A stretch of DNA of 51,931 nucleotides from Bryobacterales bacterium (lineage in GTDB: Bacteria; Acidobacteriota; Terriglobia; Bryobacterales; Bryobacteraceae): positions 1 to 51,931 of the forward strand of contig JAEUQF010000158.1 of the NCBI GenBank assembly GCA_016789745.1, given 5' to 3'. The notes under the pieces are model-generated. The model was given only the letters and a program-made list of their open reading frames with translations. It had not been told where the DNA came from and ran no database searches. Position numbers and translations under genes: made by a program. Shown piece by piece: positions 45,901 through 51,931 of this stretch. How positions within the stretch are numbered: position 1 is the first letter of the stretch; every line of letters begins with the position of its first letter.

Positions 45901-48900
45901 AGTTCTCCCTAGCTGTCGCCGCGACACCCGTCTCCATTACCACCAGTTCCCCCCTCACCGACGCCGTTACCGGCATCCCTTACATCGCCGAGATCCGCGC
46001 CACCGGCGGCGCTCCGGGCGCCACCTATCAATTCTCCATCCCCATCGGCAATCTTCCCAACGGACTCAATCTCCAATCCAGCGGCACCCTCTCCGGTACC
46101 CCCACCTCCGTCGGCACGTCCAACTTTACGGTCCAGGTGAATGACGGTTTTGGCGGCACCGCTGCACGCCCCTTCTCCCTCTCCGTCACCTCTCCTAATC
46201 TATCTATCTCCACCCAAGCGCTTCCCTCAGCCGGCGTCGGCCAGCCCTACTCGGCAACCTTGGCTGCCTCCGGCGGCACCGCCCCGCTCGTTTGGACCGT
46301 CACTGCCGGCCTGCTGCCCGCCGGCCTCACCCTCAACGCGCAAACCGGCATCATCAGCGGAGCACCGCTCAATCCGGGCACGTTCAACTTCACCATCCAA
46401 CTGCGCGACACCAACAACCTCACCGCCTCCGTCAACTTCACCATCCAGGTCCTTCAGTTCGCCATCACCACCACCACGTTGCCCCAAGCCAGTGCCGGCG
46501 CGTCCTACAGCGCCACACTCAGCACCGTCGGCGGCACTGCCCCAATCACGTGGTCCCTCGCGGGCGGCTCCTCCCTACCCGCCGGCATCAGCCTCAATCC
46601 CAGCACCGGAGTCCTCTCCGGCACCCCCACCACCGCCGGCACCTCTACCTTTACCCTCCAGGCTCGCGATGCCACCCAGGCCACGGCCGTCCAAACCCTG
46701 AGCCTCACCGTTACCACGTCGCTCACCATCGTCACCCAATCCCTCCCCGGCGGCACCGTCGGACAAGCCTACAGCCAAACCCTCCAGGCGGCCGGCGGCT
46801 CCACTCCCTACGATTGGCGCGTTATCAGCGGCGCCCTCCCCCCCGGCCTCACTCTCGCACCCACCACCGGCGTCCTCAGCGGTACTCCCTCCACCACCGT
46901 CGGCAGCCCCTCCACCTTCGTCGTCCGCGTTACCGACAGCGCCTCGCGCACTGCCACCCAATCCCTTACCATCTCCATCGCTGCCGCCGGCGGCGCCCTC
47001 AGCATCACCACCGGCGCCACCCTGCCCGCCAGCCTCATCGGTACGCCTTACAGCCAAGTGCTGACGGCATCCGGCGGCACCGCCCCGTTTACCTGGGCCC
47101 TTACTTCCGGATCCCTCCCCACCGGCATCACCCTCAACCCCAGTGGCACTCTCACCGGTACACCTACCCAGGCCGGCACCTTCAGCTTCACACTCAGCGT
47201 CACCGACGCCGCATCCCAAACTGCGGCCCGCGCCTTCAGCATCGTCGTCACTCAGGCCAATGCTCTCCAGGTCACCACGTCCTCTCTGCCCGCCGCCAGC
47301 GTCGGTAACGCCTATTCCCAAACCCTCACCGCCAGCGGCGGAAGCGGCACCGGCTATTCCTGGAGCATCGTCGCCGGCAGCCTCCCCGCCGGCTTAACCC
47401 TCAACGCAAGCGGCGCCATCACCGGCACCCCAACCGCCGCCGGCACAGCCAACTTCACCGTCCAGGTACGCGACTCCCAGAACAACACCGCCGTCGCCAG
47501 CCTCTCGATCAGCGCTGCCGCCGCCACCACCCTCTCCATCACCACCACGGCCTTGCCCGCCGGCACCGTCGGCGCTATCTATCCCGCCACCACCCTGACG
47601 GCCACCGGAGGCACCGGAGCCGGCTATTCCTGGAGTTCCGTCTCCGGCTTGCCGTCCGGCCTCATCCTCAGCTCAGCCGGCGTCATCAGCGGTAACCCCG
47701 CCCTCGCCGGCACCTTCACCGTCCAGGTCCGCGTCACCGACAGTGCCGGCTCCAGCACCACGCGCGACCTCACCCTTCTCATATCCAGCACCACCGCCCT
47801 ATCTGTCGCCACCACCGCCCTGCCAGCCGCCACCGCTGGCGTCGCCTACCCCGCCACCACCCTCGCCGCCACCGGCGGCACCGGCTCGGGCTACAACTGG
47901 ACCGTCACCTCCGGCCTCCTGCCGCCCGGCGTGACCCTCTCCACCGCCGGCCTCCTCAGCGGCACCCCCACCTCCCCCGGCACCTTCACCGTCACCATCC
48001 GGGTGCAGGATTCGGGCGGCAACCAGGCCACCCGCCAGTTCAACCTCACCGTCAGCGGCTCACTTGCCATCAACGCCCTCACCCTCCCGGAAGCCGCCAT
48101 CGGCTCCCCCTATAACCAGATCCTCACCGCTTCCGGCGGTACCGGCGCCGGCTATACCTTCGAACTCGTCACACCCACCCTCCCCGCCGGATTGTCCCTC
48201 TCGCCCACGGGCGTTATCTCGGGAACCGTCGCCTCCACCGTCCCCCCCGGCGTCGTCTCCTTCACCGTCCGGGTCCGCGATTCGGCCGGCGCCCTTGCCG
48301 AACGCACCTTCGCCCTCAACATCACCAACACCGCCCTCCAGATCGACACTTCCTCGCTGGCCCAAGCCACCGTCAACATCCCCTACAGCTTTGCCCTCAC
48401 CGCCCGCGGCGGCACGGCCCCCTATACCTGGTTCCTCGCTTCCGGCCTACTGCCCACCGGCCTCTCCCTCTCTTCCACCGGCGTCATCAGCGGCACCCCC
48501 ACCACCCCCGGTTCCTACCTCTTCTCCGTCATCGTCCGCGACCTCATCGGCCTCAATACCACCCGCCAGATGAGCCTCGTCGTCTCCGTCGGCGCCCTCT
48601 CCGTCGTCACCACCAGCCTCAACCCCGGCAGCGTCGGCGCCCCCTACACGGCAGCCCTCCAGTCCCAGGGCGGCACCGGCCCCTTCCAGTGGACCGTCAA
48701 TAACGGACAACTCCCCCCGGGCGTCACCCTCTCCTCCGGCGGGCAACTCACCGGCACCCCCACCATCCCCGGCTCCTATGTGTTCACTGTCCAGGTCAAC
48801 GACGCCGTCAGCAACATCGGCTCCCGCCAGCTTACCCTGCAGATCAACGGCCCCCTCGCGATTAGTACTCTCGAACTCCCTGGCGCCACCGTCTCCCTCA

Positions 48901-50870
48901 ACTACAACCAGACCCTCGCGGGCAGCGGCGGCGCCCCACCCTACACCTGGTCGATCACCAGCGGCCTGCTCCCCGCCGGCCTCACCCTCAACCCCGCCAC
49001 CGGAGCCATCGCCGGCACCCCCACCAGTTCCGGCCCATCCACCTTCAACGTCCAGATCACCGATGCCGTCGGGGCGACCGCCTCCCGCACCCTCTCCATT
49101 AACGTCGGCACCTCACTCTCCATCAACACCACCACGCTCGCCAACGGCGCCACCGGCATCCCCTACGCCCAGCCCGTCACAGCGTCCGGCGGCGTGCCCC
49201 CGCTCCAGTGGTCCGTTACCGGACCCCTCCCTCCCGGCCTCACGCTCGGCGCCGCCAATGGCACTATCAGCGGCACCCCGACCGCCACCGGCTCCTATCC
49301 GTTCGTCATCCAGGTGCGGGACGCGACAGGTTCCACGGCCACCCGGCAGCTCAGCATCACCATCGCCGAAGGGCTCACCATCACCACAGGCACATCCCTG
49401 CCCCAGGGCAGCGAAGGCGTCCCCTATACCCAGGCCCTTGGGGCCACTGGCGGCTCGACGCCCTATAGCTGGGCCGTGACCATTGGCATCCTGCCCCCGG
49501 GCCTGCAATTGGATGCGACCACCGGCGAAATCAACGGCACCCCCACCACCGTCGGCAATTACAGCTTCATCGTTCAGGTCACCGACGCCCAGCAGCAGTC
49601 GGCACAGAAAGCCTTCACCATCGCCATCCCCAGCCGCATGTCGATCGTCACCCCATCGGTGCTGCCCGCGGCCACCGTCCGTCAGCCCTACAGTGAAACC
49701 CTAACCGCGAACGGCGGCGTCGCTCCCTACACCTGGGCCCTCGCCCCCGGCGGCACTCCCCCCATTGGCATCACCATCAGCGAGGGCGGCGTCATCTCCG
49801 GTACCCCCACCAGTGCCGGCGCCTTCTCCTTCACCGTCCAAGTCACCGACAGCCAGGGCAACACCGCCATCCGCGCCTTCTCCCTGAACGTCGTCCTCAA
49901 CCTCAGCGTCACCAGCGCCTCGCCCATCACCGCGGCCACTGCGGGCGTTGCCTACGCACAGGCCCTCGCCGCCAGCGGCGGCCAGCCGCCCTACACCTGG
50001 GCCGTCACCTCCGGTGATCTGCCCCCCGGCCTGAGCCTCAGCGCCGCCGGCATCCTCACCGGCACGCCCACCGCCGCCGGCAGCTACACCTTTACGGTCG
50101 AAGTCACCGACAACACACGCGCAACGGCGTCGGCGCCCATCACCCTCACCATCACCAGCCCGACGCCGCCGAGTGTGACCATCCAGGGCCTCGGCGATAC
50201 CGTCGAACCGCAGCAGCAGCCGCGTATCACCCTGTCGGTCTCCAACCCCTATCCGCTGCCGCTCAGCGGCACCCTCACCCTCACCTTCGCCTCCGATGCC
50301 GCCGTGCCCGTCGACGACGCCGCCGTCGTCTTCGCCAACGGCCAGCGCAACTTCAACTTCACCATCCCCGCTAACGGCACCCAGGCCCAGTTCACCGGCG
50401 GCTCCGGCATCGCACTGATGCAGACCGGCACCGTCGCCGGCACCATTCGCCTCTCTGCCGTCCTTCGCAGCGCCGGCCAGGACATCACCCCCTCCCCTGC
50501 CCCTGTCCTCGAGTCCAGGCTCCGCCGCGGTGTCCCCGTCATCGTCTCTAACTCCGTCCGCGCCACCCGCGTCTCCGGCGGCCTCCAGGTGGACCTCTCC
50601 GCCTACGCCACCTCGCGCGAGGTCACCGGCGCTACCTTCCGCTTCACCCCTGCCCCCGGCAGCGCCTTGCAGACCACCGAACTCACCGTGCCCCTCACCG
50701 AGGGCGCCCAGCGCTGGTACCAGAGCGATCAGTCGCGAGCCTTCGGCAGCAGCTTCACCCTCAGCCAGCGCTTCAACGTCACAGGTGACACTACCGCCAT
50801 CCGCTCGGTCACCGTTACCCTGACCAACGCCCAGGGAACGTCACAGTCGGTCACCGTCGACTTCCAATAG
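42912..50870 (+). CDS. Giant exported protein with about 27 putative-Ig (He_PIG) repeats
   Basis: Exported protein of 2652 residues from GTG 42912. After a signal peptide (MFRHLAVQTFALLGLLTPAF) it consists of tandem He_PIG-type Ig-like modules of about 88 residues. Each has the pattern TxxLPxxxxGxxYSxTLxA-GG, then W-G-LPxGLxL, then GxLSGTPTxxGxxxFTVQVTDS. I count 27 closing GTP-type motifs between about 43135 and 50130. The last 240 residues are non-repeated (VTIQGLGDTVEPQQQP onward, ending VTVDFQ). No membrane anchor, LPXTG or type IX sorting signal is seen. Such arrays make long surface fibres in adhesins and carbohydrate-binding proteins. Wobble use is extremely C-rich. Confidence 0.85.
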   Translation: MFRHLAVQTFALLGLLTPAFGQLTISTTSVPPMMVNRTVNTQLAATGGTGNLTWTVEAGSTVPTGVSMGNNGLISGTPLSTTGSPHPFNVRVTDSATPTPQSAAKAFTLTVLPELVINAPLSLPNAQLGSTYSQGFTATGGQGAQTWSATGLPTGLSINPTSGLLSGTPQTSGTFSSVVVRVSDATSPTPFFAEKTYTLTVTGASLSITTASPLPNGVVSQAYPQQTLAATGGTGTGYNWAVQTGSTLPSNLALSAAGVLSGTPTSAGTFNFTLQVTDSANTTATKAFTLTIAAPLTITTASPLPSGVVNQAYASQTLAATGGTGTGYAWGLQSGSALPNGMTLSAGGVLGGTPTVAGTFNFTVQVTDSANTPATKAFSLTISSGLNITNASPLPNAVVNQAYPQQTLAATGGTGTGYSWGLQAGSSLPNGLTLTPAGVLSGTPTAAGSFSFIVQVTDSASNSGTKTFQLTIGTALTITSTTLPNGTLNQTYPSTSLSASGGSGTGYVWSVASGSNLPAGLTLTPTGVLSGAPTAAGTFGFTLQVTDSATNTATRAFTLTVDAGLTITTVSPLPGGTSGAAYGPLTFTATGGSGTGYNWAVAAGSSLPGGLTLSSAGVLSGTPNSAGSFSFTVRVTDSASTTTTKTFSLSIAAASTLTISTTTLPSWTVGIPYSQALTATGNSGAMTWSVAIGSLPPGLNLAPGTGVISGTPTTAGSSSFTVQVADTGSNAQRTLSLGINPVPQVTTLSLAQAGLNSPFTTTLSASGGTAPLTWSIQGALPAGITLTPATGVISGTATTSGSFPITCTVTDSVGATASRQLTLAVGTNLTIPTQTLPNGTLNFSYGPVTLSASGGTGTGYTWSVLSGQLPPGITLAASGTLTGIPNTAGTFPFVAQVRDSGNATASLGLSIAVTASSLLVTTLSPLPQALQGAVYATTLSASGGSGTGYTWTLLGSTLPPGLTLSSTGQISGTPTAAGVTTFTAQVNDSVGNQATRQFSLAVAATPVSITTSSPLTDAVTGIPYIAEIRATGGAPGATYQFSIPIGNLPNGLNLQSSGTLSGTPTSVGTSNFTVQVNDGFGGTAARPFSLSVTSPNLSISTQALPSAGVGQPYSATLAASGGTAPLVWTVTAGLLPAGLTLNAQTGIISGAPLNPGTFNFTIQLRDTNNLTASVNFTIQVLQFAITTTTLPQASAGASYSATLSTVGGTAPITWSLAGGSSLPAGISLNPSTGVLSGTPTTAGTSTFTLQARDATQATAVQTLSLTVTTSLTIVTQSLPGGTVGQAYSQTLQAAGGSTPYDWRVISGALPPGLTLAPTTGVLSGTPSTTVGSPSTFVVRVTDSASRTATQSLTISIAAAGGALSITTGATLPASLIGTPYSQVLTASGGTAPFTWALTSGSLPTGITLNPSGTLTGTPTQAGTFSFTLSVTDAASQTAARAFSIVVTQANALQVTTSSLPAASVGNAYSQTLTASGGSGTGYSWSIVAGSLPAGLTLNASGAITGTPTAAGTANFTVQVRDSQNNTAVASLSISAAAATTLSITTTALPAGTVGAIYPATTLTATGGTGAGYSWSSVSGLPSGLILSSAGVISGNPALAGTFTVQVRVTDSAGSSTTRDLTLLISSTTALSVATTALPAATAGVAYPATTLAATGGTGSGYNWTVTSGLLPPGVTLSTAGLLSGTPTSPGTFTVTIRVQDSGGNQATRQFNLTVSGSLAINALTLPEAAIGSPYNQILTASGGTGAGYTFELVTPTLPAGLSLSPTGVISGTVASTVPPGVVSFTVRVRDSAGALAERTFALNITNTALQIDTSSLAQATVNIPYSFALTARGGTAPYTWFLASGLLPTGLSLSSTGVISGTPTTPGSYLFSVIVRDLIGLNTTRQMSLVVSVGALSVVTTSLNPGSVGAPYTAALQSQGGTGPFQWTVNNGQLPPGVTLSSGGQLTGTPTIPGSYVFTVQVNDAVSNIGSRQLTLQINGPLAISTLELPGATVSLNYNQTLAGSGGAPPYTWSITSGLLPAGLTLNPATGAIAGTPTSSGPSTFNVQITDAVGATASRTLSINVGTSLSINTTTLANGATGIPYAQPVTASGGVPPLQWSVTGPLPPGLTLGAANGTISGTPTATGSYPFVIQVRDATGSTATRQLSITIAEGLTITTGTSLPQGSEGVPYTQALGATGGSTPYSWAVTIGILPPGLQLDATTGEINGTPTTVGNYSFIVQVTDAQQQSAQKAFTIAIPSRMSIVTPSVLPAATVRQPYSETLTANGGVAPYTWALAPGGTPPIGITISEGGVISGTPTSAGAFSFTVQVTDSQGNTAIRAFSLNVVLNLSVTSASPITAATAGVAYAQALAASGGQPPYTWAVTSGDLPPGLSLSAAGILTGTPTAAGSYTFTVEVTDNTRATASAPITLTITSPTPPSVTIQGLGDTVEPQQQPRITLSVSNPYPLPLSGTLTLTFASDAAVPVDDAAVVFANGQRNFNFTIPANGTQAQFTGGSGIALMQTGTVAGTIRLSAVLRSAGQDITPSPAPVLESRLRRGVPVIVSNSVRATRVSGGLQVDLSAYATSREVTGATFRFTPAPGSALQTTELTVPLTEGAQRWYQSDQSRAFGSSFTLSQRFNVTGDTTAIRSVTVTLTNAQGTSQSVTVDFQ
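42975..50155 (+). repeat. Tandem coding repeat array, about 265 bp per unit
   Basis: DNA of the giant gene repeats with a period near 265 bp, about 27 units. Most units are diverged, but some neighbours share long identical stretches; for instance CTACCCGCAACAGACGCTGG occurs at about 43578 and again at about 44118. This points to recent unit duplication or conversion in the first third of the array. Confidence 0.75.
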
Positions 50871-50954
50871 ATCCACCGGGCCGGACCATTACGAGACCCG
50901 CCCCCGTCCGACTCGATACAATAGGAAGTTCGTCGGTTAACCCAAAGAACATCC

Positions 50955-51931
<977 letters not shown>

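Noticed and set aside
42975..50155. CRISPR array or non-coding tandem repeat
   Set aside because: Units are about 265 bp, diverged, and keep one open frame with a recognisable protein pattern, so they are coding domain repeats.

Overview
The window is GC-rich, tightly packed bacterial chromosome with a strong C preference at wobble positions. The gene content points to an Acidobacteriota genome, probably of the Solibacter/Bryobacter type. That rests on four large TonB-dependent receptors with N-terminal carboxypeptidase-regulatory/Cna-B-like domains, a DUF1592-type cytochrome paired with a DUF1552 Tat protein, a multiheme cytochrome-TPR fusion, a Tat-exported Gfo/Idh oxidoreductase and sulfatase, and a giant protein of putative-Ig (He_PIG) repeats. 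The lineage is an inference from family content; no rRNA or other phylogenetic marker is present.

Layout. Positions 1-4917 hold one operon: MFS permease (5' end cut off), an SDR protein lacking the catalytic lysine, a fused E1 alpha-beta 2-oxoacid dehydrogenase and its E2. Positions 4954-12828 hold two near-identical TonB receptors in tandem, each behind a similar -35/-10 promoter. Positions 12832-18290 hold a heptaheme cytochrome-TPR protein and a divergent third TonB receptor. Positions 18308-21875 hold the DUF1592/DUF1552 pair. Positions 21899-22665 hold a decayed S9 peptidase gene. Positions 22666-27183 (minus) hold a ThDP enzyme, a Gfo/Idh protein, and a coupled SUKH/YhcG-nuclease pair, followed by DUF2200. 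Positions 27595-33243 (minus) hold a sulfatase, exonuclease III and a fourth TonB receptor.

Positions 33366-35536 form a compact peroxide-defence module. ahpC-ahpD is transcribed divergently from an OxyR with both redox cysteines, a near-consensus OxyR operator lies between them, and a clear terminator follows ahpD. Positions 35537-36418 contain no intact gene, only a frameshifted pentapeptide-repeat gene. An RHH/MazF-PemK toxin-antitoxin pair, a hemerythrin-domain protein and an FAH-family hydrolase follow.

Positions 38437-50870 are the most distinctive part. A membrane protein with a JAB/MPN (JAMM-like) domain that has lost one metal-binding histidine is translationally coupled to an exported TPR protein. 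Divergent from these, under a clear promoter, are a small membrane-anchored Ig-like protein and a 2652-residue exported protein with about 27 tandem Ig-like repeats. The window ends inside aconitase (acnA).

No tRNA, rRNA, CRISPR array or intact insertion sequence was seen. All assignments come from reading motifs; no database search was run.
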